The position numbers and the translations under genes were made by a program. From VRUE01 sp963701265 (GTDB taxonomy: Bacteria; Actinomycetota; Thermoleophilia; Solirubrobacterales; 70-9), in assembly GCA_963701265.1 (NCBI GenBank), contig OY969581.1:1178001-1242000 (forward strand): a stretch of 64,000 bases of DNA, written 5' to 3'. A model generated the notes under the pieces. That model searched no databases. It was not told where the DNA came from and was given only the letters and a program-made list of their open reading frames with translations. Below are positions 33,266 to 42,422 of the stretch, piece by piece (the first letter of the stretch is position 1; every line of letters begins with the position of its first letter).

Positions 33266-33748
33266 TCAAAGCCAAACGTGCTCGAAAACCAGACCGCTTT
33301 CGCGGGGCTCGAGTACGCCCATCGAAGGCTGCGGGGCGCGGCGACGCTCGGTCGGGCTGCCGGGGTTGAAGATCTGGAAGTCACCCTCGACCTCGTGCAG
33401 GGGAAGGTGACTGTGGCCGAAGACGACGGCGGACGCGTTTGGGAAGCGCCGGCGCATGCGGCCCAGTCGGCCCGTGGCGGGGCCGGCATCGTGGGTTACC
33501 GCGACGATCCGGCCGTTGAGCTCGATTTCGAGCGCCGCCGGGAGCGAGCGCTGCAGTTGGGCCTCGTCGACGTTGCCGTGCACGGCGTGGACGACCGGGC
33601 AGAGCGCCAGCACTTCCTCCAGCGCCGAGACGGCGAAGAAATCGCCCGCGTGGATCACCGCGTCGGCTGCGCCGACGACCTCGACGCAGCGCTCCGGCAG
33701 GCGACGGCTCCCCCTCGGCATGTGGGTGTCGGCGAGGACGGCAATCAA
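33266..33748 (-). CDS. Metallophosphoesterase (YfcE/MJ0936-like)
   Basis: Small metallophosphoesterase of about 160 residues from TTG 33748. All five metal motifs are visible in order: LADTHMPRG, VIHAGDFF, VHGNVDE, VAVTHDAG, and VVFGHSHLPLHEV. YfcE-like enzymes hydrolyse phosphodiesters or phosphomonoesters with two metal ions. The TTG begins exactly at the first strand; the longer open frame upstream overlaps the plus-strand diiron gene and is Arg/Pro-rich, so it is not used. Divergent from the diiron oxidase gene. Confidence 0.88.
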   Translation of the reverse strand: MIAVLADTHMPRGSRRLPERCVEVVGAADAVIHAGDFFAVSALEEVLALCPVVHAVHGNVDEAQLQRSLPAALEIELNGRIVAVTHDAGPATGRLGRMRRRFPNASAVVFGHSHLPLHEVEGDFQIFNPGSPTERRRAPQPSMGVLEPRESGLVFEHVWL

Positions 33749-33842
33749 GGGAGCGATTCTGGCGGTTCGGTTGCGGAGCCGCTGAGGAAGTGATCGAACC
33801 CGAGGCCGTTTTCGGAAGGTCCCAATCGGGAAGCTGACCACG

Positions 33843-34904
33843 GTGGCCGGAATAGCGGAAAAGCAGCTGGGCGGGCGCTCGGCGCTGCCATCGGCCGGCC
33901 CGATCTGCGACCTGGTTGTCGGGATGCTTTCCGTGCCGCGCAGCGAGTCGGCCCCATCCGCCGAGCCCGCTGAAGAGGCCGCTCGGCTCGTCACCCTCGT
34001 CGGGGACCCACTCGGCGACGATGACCTGCAGCTCGCGCTCTATCTCTGCTTCGAGCTCCACTATCGCTCGTTCCCGCGGGTCGATCCTGCCTGGGAGTGG
34101 GACCCGACCCTCCTGGCGCTACGAGCGGTGCTCGAGGAGACGTTCTTCGATGCCCTGGGGGCGGAGCTGGGCCCGCAGGAGCCGGTCGACCCTGCCCAGG
34201 TCGGCGAGCTGCTCTTTCGCCTCGAGTCCGAAGACGACGGCGTCTCGCTCTCCCGCCACCTCGAGGCCCAGGCCGGGATCGAGGAATTCCGCGAGTTCGT
34301 CGTCCACCGCTCCTTCTACCAGCTGAAGGAGTCCGATCCTCACAGCTGGGCGATCCCGCGCCTCGACGGGCCGGCGAAGACGGCGCTGCTCGAGGTGCAG
34401 GCCGACGAGTACGGCGGCGGCCGGCCGGAGCGCATGCACTCGCGGCTCTTTGCAAAGACGATGCGGGCACTCGGGCTCGATGACCGCGAGAACGCCTACC
34501 TCCGAGACGCGCCGGGCAAGACGCTGGCGACCGTCAACCTGATGTCAGCTACCGGCCTGCGCCGCGACCGGCGCGGTGCAATCGTCGGCCACCTGGCGAT
34601 GTTCGAGATGACCTCGGCCCTGCCGAACCGCCGCTACGGCAACGCCCTGCGGCGCCTCGGCTTTGACGCCGAGGCGACCGACTTCTACGACGAGCACGTC
34701 GAGGCCGACGCGGTGCACGAGAACATTGCCGCCTATGACCTTGCCGGTGGCTTGGCAAGGCAGGAGCCGGAGCTGGCCGGCGACATCCTCTTCGGTGCCC
34801 GCGCCCTGCTCCTGCTCGAAGACCGCCTCGGCAGGCACCTGCTCGAGGCGTGGGGAGAGGACAGGACCTCGCTGCGGCAAGCCCTGGTCGGATTCGAGAC
34901 CTGA
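33843..34904 (+). CDS. Heme-oxygenase-like diiron protein (iron-containing redox enzyme family)
   Basis: A 353-residue all-helical protein of the heme-oxygenase-like diiron oxidase/oxygenase class. Candidate iron ligands are in LCFELHYRSF (Glu/His), TALLEVQADEYGGG (Glu, Asp/Glu) and TDFYDEHVEADAVHE (Asp/Glu and His), the EX2H spacing typical of HDOs. Such enzymes cleave or oxidise amino acids, fatty acids or natural-product intermediates. GTG start at 33843. The glycosyltransferase gene follows after 4 bases, so the two are one operon; the CDGSH Fe-S gene lies convergent just behind. Substrate unknown. Confidence 0.8.
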   Translation: MAGIAEKQLGGRSALPSAGPICDLVVGMLSVPRSESAPSAEPAEEAARLVTLVGDPLGDDDLQLALYLCFELHYRSFPRVDPAWEWDPTLLALRAVLEETFFDALGAELGPQEPVDPAQVGELLFRLESEDDGVSLSRHLEAQAGIEEFREFVVHRSFYQLKESDPHSWAIPRLDGPAKTALLEVQADEYGGGRPERMHSRLFAKTMRALGLDDRENAYLRDAPGKTLATVNLMSATGLRRDRRGAIVGHLAMFEMTSALPNRRYGNALRRLGFDAEATDFYDEHVEADAVHENIAAYDLAGGLARQEPELAGDILFGARALLLLEDRLGRHLLEAWGEDRTSLRQALVGFET

Positions 34905-34908
34905 AGCC

Positions 34909-35985
34909 GTGGCCCAGGCGGAGCTCGGGATTTCCTACGTCCTGCCGCTGCGTTGGGGCGAGGCTGGGCCGATCGAGGAGCTGAGCTCCTACCTGCGCTC
35001 GATCGGCGAGGTGGCCGACGAGATTCTGGTGGTGGACGGCTCGCCGCCAAGTGTCTTCGCTGAACATGCCGTGGCCCTTGAGGGCATCGCCCGCCACCTG
35101 GCCCCGCATCCCGATCTCGACTTTCAGATGGGCAAGGTGAACGGCGTCCTCACCGGAGTGCGCGAGTGCGCAAATGAGCTGGTCGTGCTGGCTGACGACG
35201 ACGTTCGCTACACGCCGACGACGCTGCGTCGTGCTGTCGCACTGCTGGGGGAGGCCGATCTCGTGCGGCCGCAGAACTACTTCGAGGAACCGCCCTGGCA
35301 CGCTCGCTGGGACACCGCCCGCTCGTTGCTGAACCGCGTCTTCACCGGCGACCCGACCTTCCCGGTCGGGGACTTTCCCGGCACGCTGGTGCTTCGCCGC
35401 AGTGCCCTTCTGGCCGTCGGCGGCTATGACGGCGATGCCCTCTTCGAGAACCTGGAGCTGATGCGGACGATCCAAGCCGCTGGCGGCAGGGTGGCGACCC
35501 CGCTCGACCTCTACGTCCCGAGGCTGCCGCCGAGCGCGGCTCACTTCCGCTCGCAGCGGGTGCGCCAGGCCTACGACGACTTCGCAATTCCGCTGCGCAT
35601 GATCGCCTTTCTCGCTGTGGTCCCCCTGGCAGCCCATTCGTGTCGCCGCGGTCGGGTTCGCCGTTTGGTCGGTGCTGCGCTGACCTCGATCCTGGTCGCG
35701 GAGATCGGCCGCCGCAGGGCCGACGGCGCGGCGCGCTTTCCCGTCAGCGCCGCACTGCTCGCGCCCGTCTGGGTGGCGGAGCGTTCACTTTGCTCCTGGC
35801 TGGCCCTGGGGGCGAGGCTACGGGGCGGTGTCCCCTACGGCGGGCAGCGGCTCGGCCGCTCCGCGACCCCGCTGCGTCAACTGCGTCGCCGACACGCCGG
35901 CCTTGTCAATCTCCATGGGAAGACCGCTCTCGGCCTGAAAGCCGATGGTCTTGTGGGTGCCATCGCAAAAGGGCCGGATCCGTGA
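34909..35985 (+). CDS. Glycosyltransferase family 2
   Basis: A GT-A fold glycosyltransferase of about 358 residues. The N-terminal strands read LGISYVLPLRWGE and EILVVDGSPPSVFAEHA; the metal-binding Asp cluster is in LVVLADDDVRYTP. FPGTLVLRRSALLAVGGYDG and FENLELMRTIQAAGG are the acceptor-side blocks, the latter standing in place of the (Q/R)XXRW region. A hydrophobic segment near residue 245 (MIAFLAVVPLAAHS) suggests membrane association. GTG at 34909 follows the diiron gene by 4 bases. The last 56 codons overlap the convergent CDGSH gene and look unconserved, so the functional end is probably around residue 325. Confidence 0.85.
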   Translation: MAQAELGISYVLPLRWGEAGPIEELSSYLRSIGEVADEILVVDGSPPSVFAEHAVALEGIARHLAPHPDLDFQMGKVNGVLTGVRECANELVVLADDDVRYTPTTLRRAVALLGEADLVRPQNYFEEPPWHARWDTARSLLNRVFTGDPTFPVGDFPGTLVLRRSALLAVGGYDGDALFENLELMRTIQAAGGRVATPLDLYVPRLPPSAAHFRSQRVRQAYDDFAIPLRMIAFLAVVPLAAHSCRRGRVRRLVGAALTSILVAEIGRRRADGAARFPVSAALLAPVWVAERSLCSWLALGARLRGGVPYGGQRLGRSATPLRQLRRRHAGLVNLHGKTALGLKADGLVGAIAKGPDP

Positions 35986-36150
35986 GCGCCCGCAGCGGCA
36001 GAGCGCCACCACGCGTCGCTTGATCTCGATCTCTTTGCCGTCTTGGTCGACGATCGCAAAAGGGCCACGGACGAGATACGGCCCGTTGCGGTAGGGGGTG
36101 ATCTTCGTCGGCTTGTCGTTGTTGACTCTGTGGCCGTGGTCTTTGGCCAC
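35818..36150 (-). CDS. CDGSH-type iron-sulfur protein
   Basis: A 110-residue protein with one CDGSH domain. The 2Fe-2S motif is visible as CRCGRSRIRPFCDGTHKTIGF, three Cys and one His ligand in the C-X-C-X2-R-X3-P-X-C-D-G-(S/T)-H pattern. The preceding ITPYRNGPYLVRGPFAIVDQ is the conserved beta-cap. GTG 36150 is chosen as the only start ahead of the domain; it gives a short polar lead. Such proteins transfer electrons or clusters. Its 3' part overlaps the glycosyltransferase by 168 bases on the opposite strand. Probable functional partner of the diiron protein next door. Confidence 0.85.
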   Translation of the reverse strand: MAKDHGHRVNNDKPTKITPYRNGPYLVRGPFAIVDQDGKEIEIKRRVVALCRCGRSRIRPFCDGTHKTIGFQAESGLPMEIDKAGVSATQLTQRGRGAAEPLPAVGDTAP

Positions 36151-36357
36151 TAGGTAAGCCTGCCGCTGCGAAGCGCGATCACCTGCGTTACCCGTGGGGC
36201 CTGCCGTCGCTCGCGGCGAATTCTCCGCAGGGCTTGGACGGTGCGGCTGAGCGAGGGGCCCGGACGTCGAGTCGGGCCGGGGTCGTCGATCTTCGCCTCC
36301 CTGCGCATGAGCGGCTTGTACCCGGCGACTGCCACGGCTAAAACACGTTGCCCCGCT

Positions 36358-36401
36358 GTTTCTCGCGCTTTGTGCGGGGTCGATTCGACCGCGACGGGTA
36401 C
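36358..36401 (+). promoter_or_regulatory. Candidate stress-sigma promoter before the RsbW-like/LigD operon
   Basis: GTTT (36358-36361) is followed after 15 bases by GGGTCG (36377-36382), a weaker -10. A better -10 box GGGTAC at 36396-36401 lacks a matching -35. Placed 34-77 bases before the RsbW-like start; weaker than the other six sites. The rest of the interval 36151-36434 shows no gene. Confidence 0.3.
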
Positions 36402-36434
36402 TAGGACAGAAAGGCGACACGGAAGGAAGATGCA

Positions 36435-36845
36435 TTGGACACCGGCAGGGACCTTTTGATCAGGTTGCCCGCGCAGCCCGACAACATTGCCATCATCCGC
36501 GCTGCCGTGGGCGAACGCGCCCACGAGCTGGGCGCGAACCGCAGGGTCGTCGACGACCTTCGGACCGTGGTCTCGGAGGCCTGCACCAATGTGGTTCTGC
36601 ACGCCTACCCGGAGGAGGCCGAGCAACGACCGCTCGAAGTCCGCCTGCGCCGGGAAGAGGGTGGGCTGCGGCTCGTCGTCCGTGACGAGGGCGAAGGCGT
36701 TCAGTCCACCGGTGGCGATAGGCCACCTGGGCTACGCATGGGCCTCCTGCTGGCGGGAGCGATCTCCTCCTGCTTCCAGCTGCGCAGCAGGCGGGGGAGG
36801 GGCACCGAGCTGACCCTGCAGATTCCGCTTCATGCAACTGCTTGA
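36435..36845 (+). CDS. RsbW/SpoIIAB-like anti-sigma factor serine kinase (HATPase)
   Basis: A 136-residue GHKL ATPase of the anti-sigma-factor kinase class. The N box is VVSEACTNVVLHAYPEEAE with the Mg-binding Asn; G1 is VVRDEGEGV; G2 is PPGLRMGLLLAGAI. These proteins bind a SigB/SigF-type sigma factor and phosphorylate an anti-anti-sigma partner. TTG start at 36435 with GGAAGGAAG 6 bases upstream. The LigD gene begins at the very next base after its stop, so the two are translationally coupled. No sigma factor or anti-anti-sigma gene is adjacent. Confidence 0.85.
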   Translation: MDTGRDLLIRLPAQPDNIAIIRAAVGERAHELGANRRVVDDLRTVVSEACTNVVLHAYPEEAEQRPLEVRLRREEGGLRLVVRDEGEGVQSTGGDRPPGLRMGLLLAGAISSCFQLRSRRGRGTELTLQIPLHATA

Positions 36846-38285
36846 GTGGGTGAGATGAACAGCGGAAAGCTCGGCGAGTACGAGCGCAAGCGTGACTTCG
36901 GCTCGACCCCCGAGCCGAGGGCCACGCGCAAACGGAAAAAGCGCGGCGCGCTGCGCTTCGTCGTCCAGGAGCACAGCGCCCGCCGCCTGCACTGGGACCT
37001 GCGCTTGGAGCACGATGGGGTGGCGGCCTCCTGGGCGATCCCCAACGGCATCCCGCTCGACCCAGCCGAAAACCGCAAGGCCGTCCACACCGAGGACCAC
37101 CCGCTCGAGTACCTCGAGTTCGAGGGCGAGATCCCGGCGGGCGAGTACGGCGGGGGGACGATGCGGATCTGGGACCGCGGCACCTACGAGCTCGAGAAGT
37201 GGGAGGAGGGAAAGGTCGTCGTCAGCTTCTCCGGCGAGCGGCTGAAGGGTCGCTACGCACTGTTCCGCGCCGGCAAGGACGAGAAGGACTGGATGATCCA
37301 CCGGATCGACCCTGCCGAGGAGGAGCGCAAACCCTTCCCGGAATCAGTGGTGCCGATGTTGGCAAAGCTCTCGAAGCTGCCGGCCTCCGACGAGGGCTGG
37401 GCGACCGAGGTGAAGTGGGACGGGGTGCGGGCCATTGCCTACTGCCGGCCCGGCAGGTTGGCGCTGCAGAGCCGCAACCTGAGGGACATCGGCGCCCAGT
37501 ACCCCGAGGTGCGGCGGCTCTCGCGCCAGCTCGGCGCCTGCGACGCCGTCCTCGACGGCGAGCTGGTCGCCTTTGACGAGAACGGCCTGCCCAGCTTCGA
37601 GCGCCTGCAGCAGCGCATCCACCAGACCGAGGAGAGCGTCGTGCGGCGGCGGATGAAGTCCCACCCGGTCACCTACGTGATCTTCGACCTGCTCTACCTC
37701 GATGGCCGCGACCTGACTGGCGAGCCCTACGCTCGCCGCCGCGAGCTGCTCGAGGGGTTGGAGCTGTCAGGCCAGAGCTGGCAGACGCCCGCCTACTCCG
37801 TCGGCCACGCCGAGGAGCTGCTGGCGGCGAGCGCCGCGCGCAAGCTGGAGGGGATCGTGCTCAAGCGCCTCGACAGCGCCTACGCCCCGGGCAAGCGCAG
37901 CGGCGCCTGGCTCAAGGTGAAGAACCTCGGCCGGCAGGAGTTCGTAATCGGGGGCTGGCTGCCGGGCGAAGGTCGGCGGCGCAACCGGCTCGGCGCGCTT
38001 CTGCTCGGCTACTTCGAGGACGGGGAGCTGCGTTACGCGGGCAAGGTCGGCACCGGTTTCTCCGACCGTGACCTGGACGAGCTGCTCGAGCGGCTGCTGC
38101 CGCTGGCGCGCGAGACGAATCCCTTTGGCAGACGCGGCCCGCGAGGGGCCAACTTCGTCGAGCCGCAACTGGTCGCCGAGGTCGAGTTCCGCGAGCTGAC
38201 CGCGGAGGGGATGGTGCGCCACGGCTCCTTCAAGGGATTGCGCGAGGACAAGCCGGCCGAGGAGGTCGGCATCGAGCTTTCCTAG
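36846..38285 (+). CDS. ligD: LigD-type DNA ligase: 3'-phosphoesterase plus ATP-dependent ligase, no polymerase domain
   Basis: Repairs DNA double-strand breaks by end joining. Residues 1-155 form the 3'-phosphoesterase (PE) domain with ligands His43, His49, Asp51 and His85 (VVQEHSARRLHWDLRLEHDG; VHTEDHPLEYLEFEGEIPAG). Residues 165-479 are the ligase: the nucleotidyl Lys190 in TEVKWDGVRA, DGELVAFDENGLPSF, EGIVLKRLDSAYAPG and WLKVKN complete the motifs. The primase-polymerase (POL) domain of the three-domain LigD is missing. GTG start touches the RsbW-like stop; an ATG three codons later is possible. Ku is not adjacent. Confidence 0.93.
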   Translation: MGEMNSGKLGEYERKRDFGSTPEPRATRKRKKRGALRFVVQEHSARRLHWDLRLEHDGVAASWAIPNGIPLDPAENRKAVHTEDHPLEYLEFEGEIPAGEYGGGTMRIWDRGTYELEKWEEGKVVVSFSGERLKGRYALFRAGKDEKDWMIHRIDPAEEERKPFPESVVPMLAKLSKLPASDEGWATEVKWDGVRAIAYCRPGRLALQSRNLRDIGAQYPEVRRLSRQLGACDAVLDGELVAFDENGLPSFERLQQRIHQTEESVVRRRMKSHPVTYVIFDLLYLDGRDLTGEPYARRRELLEGLELSGQSWQTPAYSVGHAEELLAASAARKLEGIVLKRLDSAYAPGKRSGAWLKVKNLGRQEFVIGGWLPGEGRRRNRLGALLLGYFEDGELRYAGKVGTGFSDRDLDELLERLLPLARETNPFGRRGPRGANFVEPQLVAEVEFRELTAEGMVRHGSFKGLREDKPAEEVGIELS

Positions 38286-38307
38286 CGGGTGGATCGGGTC
38301 CGCTATC

Positions 38308-38328
38308 CTGTAGAAAGACTAACTACAG
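38308..38328 (+). promoter_or_regulatory. Operator-like palindrome before lon
   Basis: CTGTAG (38308-38313) and CTACAG (38323-38328), a perfect 6-base inverted repeat with a 9-base spacer, 15 bases before the lon ATG and overlapping the expected promoter. A likely target for the HxlR regulator encoded behind lon; inference. Confidence 0.45.
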
Positions 38329-38343
38329 AAATTGGACTTAGAT

Positions 38344-40624
<2,281 letters not shown>

Positions 40625-40644
<20 letters not shown>

Positions 40645-40957
40645 CTGCACCCCCGTCCCCGCCGAGATGCGGGCGACGGCGACCCTGCTGGAGCGCCGCT
40701 GGACGCTGGCGACGATCTACGCCTGCGCCAGCGGCGCCGCCCGCTTCAACGAGTTCCGCCAGTCCCTGCCCGGCGTCTCGCCCACAACCCTCTCCGATCG
40801 CCTCGAGCAGCTCGAGGCCGCCCGCATCATCGAGCGCCACCTCGTCCCCGGCCGCCCGCCGCACACCGAGTACGTCCTCACCCGGCACGGCGAGCAGCTG
40901 GCCCGAGCTGTCTCGGGCTTGCTCGAAAAAGGGACGGAGCGAACTGGAGAGCGCTAG
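40625..40957 (+). CDS. HxlR-family winged-helix transcription regulator
   Basis: A 110-residue HxlR/MarR-like winged helix. The helix-turn-helix reads RFNEFRQSLPGVSPTTLSDR with the recognition helix; the wing follows at RHLVPGRPPHTEYVLTRHG. The N-terminus is unusual in having two close cysteines, CRSC (residues 5-8), where HxlR proteins such as HypR and YodB have one redox Cys; this hints at redox or metal sensing. ATG start inside the end of lon (20-base overlap), so it is in the lon operon. Convergent 4-base overlap with the next gene. Confidence 0.88.
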
Positions 40958-41460
40958 GCCGGCGAGGCTTTCGCAGCGCCGCCCGACACGGCGCGTCGCC
41001 ACGACGCGTAAAGGCCAATCGCCACCAGCGGGGCGATGAAGTCGGCCCAGAGGGTGAGGCCGGTGTTGTCGGGAGCGTGGTTGTCGTGGATTGCCGCCTG
41101 GTGCAGGTGACCGTAGGCGTCGCCGAGGTAACAGATGGAGACGGCGACGACGGCGGCGAGCAGGAAGCCGTCGCGGAAGCGAGCGCAGAGGACGCCGAGT
41201 ACCCCGATCGCCAGGTCAGCGAAGCCGACCTCGGTCTGGAAGCCGCCGTCGCCGTTGCTGAAGCCGATTTCGCGGGCCGTGTCGGGGCCGTCGAAGAAGT
41301 GGAACATCGCGCCAAAGATCGCGGCGATTCCCACGGCCACCACCATCCACCAGATCAGGAAGATTTCCAACGTGCGAGCGGCGCTGCGCGGCTGGCTGTC
41401 GCGGTGACGGTGGATCGCGGCGCCAATCAGCGCAATCGCAGCAAAAACGAGAAACGGCAC
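40954..41460 (-). CDS. DUF6790 family membrane protein
   Basis: A 168-residue integral membrane protein. Five or six hydrophobic helices, with the family signatures IFLIWWMVVAVGIAAIFGAM, DTAREIGFSNGDGGFQTEVG, FADLAIGVLGVLCARFRDGF, CYLGDAYGHLHQAAIH and NHAPDNTGLTLWADFIAP. Function unknown. GTG 41460 is used because GGGAGGAAG precedes it; much longer open frames upstream are shadows of neighbouring genes. Its stop overlaps the HxlR stop by 3-4 bases tail to tail. Confidence 0.85.
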   Translation of the reverse strand: MPFLVFAAIALIGAAIHRHRDSQPRSAARTLEIFLIWWMVVAVGIAAIFGAMFHFFDGPDTAREIGFSNGDGGFQTEVGFADLAIGVLGVLCARFRDGFLLAAVVAVSICYLGDAYGHLHQAAIHDNHAPDNTGLTLWADFIAPLVAIGLYASWRRAVSGGAAKASPA

Positions 41461-41521
41461 GGGCTTCCTCCCAGCTCGAGCATGGACGTATGGCGGCAAC
41501 CTAAACGCTGCCTCACTTGGC

Positions 41522-41568
41522 TTCCGGTGCGCCTTTTGCACCTCTGGGGTGCATAAAGCGCACCGGAA
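41522..41568. repeat. Palindromic repeat, copy 2 of 4
   Basis: Arms 41522-41542 and 41548-41568, 21 bases with 2 mismatches, loop 5 bases. Same core GGTGCGCC...GCACC as the copies at 2582, 59766 and 60723. It lies in the intergenic space ahead of the acylphosphatase fusion gene. Confidence 0.85.
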
Positions 41569-41617
41569 TGGCTGGCTTGCCGAAACGGACCTGGTCCGGT
41601 CGCGCGACAATGGCGGC

Positions 41618-42388
41618 GTGGCGAAGAAGGCGAAGGACGGGGCGGTGGCGGTGCGCGCGAGCGTGCGCGGCGAGGTGCAGGGTGTCGGCTTCCGCGACAC
41701 GACGGTGCGACGGGCCGCTGAGCTCGGGGTGCTGGGCTGGGTGCGCAACGGCGAGGAGGGCGAGGTGCTTGTCCACGCCGAGGGAGCCGGCTCAGCGGTG
41801 GAGGAGCTCGTGGCTTTCTTGCGCGAGGGGCCGCCGGCCGCGAAGGTCGCTGCGGTCGATGCCGAGCCGGCGAAAGCCGAGGGCCACGAGCAGTTCGCGA
41901 TCCGCGGCGTCAGCGCCGGCGTCTTTGTCGTCCAGGAGCACGTCGCCACCGCCCGCCACTTCGACCTGCGCCTCGAGGTCGACGGGGTGATGCGCTCCTG
42001 GGCCGTGCCCAAGGGGCCGACGATGGATCCGGCGGTGAAACGACTCGCGGTGCAGGTCGAGGACCACTCGCTCTCCCACAACGACTTCGAGGGGCCGACC
42101 GATGGCGGCGGCGTGATCGTCTGGGACCGCGGCCAATACGAGCAGGGTGGGCGGGCGCCATGGCCCGAGGCGCTCGAACGCGGCCACGCCGTCTTCGTCC
42201 TCCACGGCGAGAAGCTGCGTGGCGGCTTCGCCCTGCAACGCACCCGCCCCGGCGAGAAGCCGCAGTGGCTGCTGATCAAGCGCCGCGACGACGGGGCGCA
42301 ACCGGGCTCCGACGTGGTCGCCGAACGCCCCGAGTCGGTGCTCACCGGCCAGAGGTTGGACGAGCTGCTCGGGTGGGGCGTCGGATAG
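41618..42388 (+). CDS. Acylphosphatase fused to LigD-type 3'-phosphoesterase domain
   Basis: A 256-residue two-domain protein. Residues 10-95 are an acylphosphatase: substrate loop GEVQGVGFRDTTVR with catalytic Arg26 and GWVRN with catalytic Asn44. Residues 100-235 are a LigD-type PE domain: ligands His108, His114, Asp116 and His150 (VVQEHVATARHFDLRLEVDG; QVEDHSLSHNDFEGPTDGGG). The Gly loop seen in LigD as IPAGEYGGG is shortened here to PTDGGG. Acylphosphatase hydrolyses acyl phosphates; PE trims 3'-phosphates at DNA ends. GTG 41618 is chosen because the acylphosphatase strand starts right after; an earlier ATG lies in the palindromic repeat. The fusion is unusual. Confidence 0.85.
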   Translation: MAKKAKDGAVAVRASVRGEVQGVGFRDTTVRRAAELGVLGWVRNGEEGEVLVHAEGAGSAVEELVAFLREGPPAAKVAAVDAEPAKAEGHEQFAIRGVSAGVFVVQEHVATARHFDLRLEVDGVMRSWAVPKGPTMDPAVKRLAVQVEDHSLSHNDFEGPTDGGGVIVWDRGQYEQGGRAPWPEALERGHAVFVLHGEKLRGGFALQRTRPGEKPQWLLIKRRDDGAQPGSDVVAERPESVLTGQRLDELLGWGVG

Positions 42389-42422
42389 CCTCGGCGCACC
42401 CCGCGACCACGACTGGAGCTCC

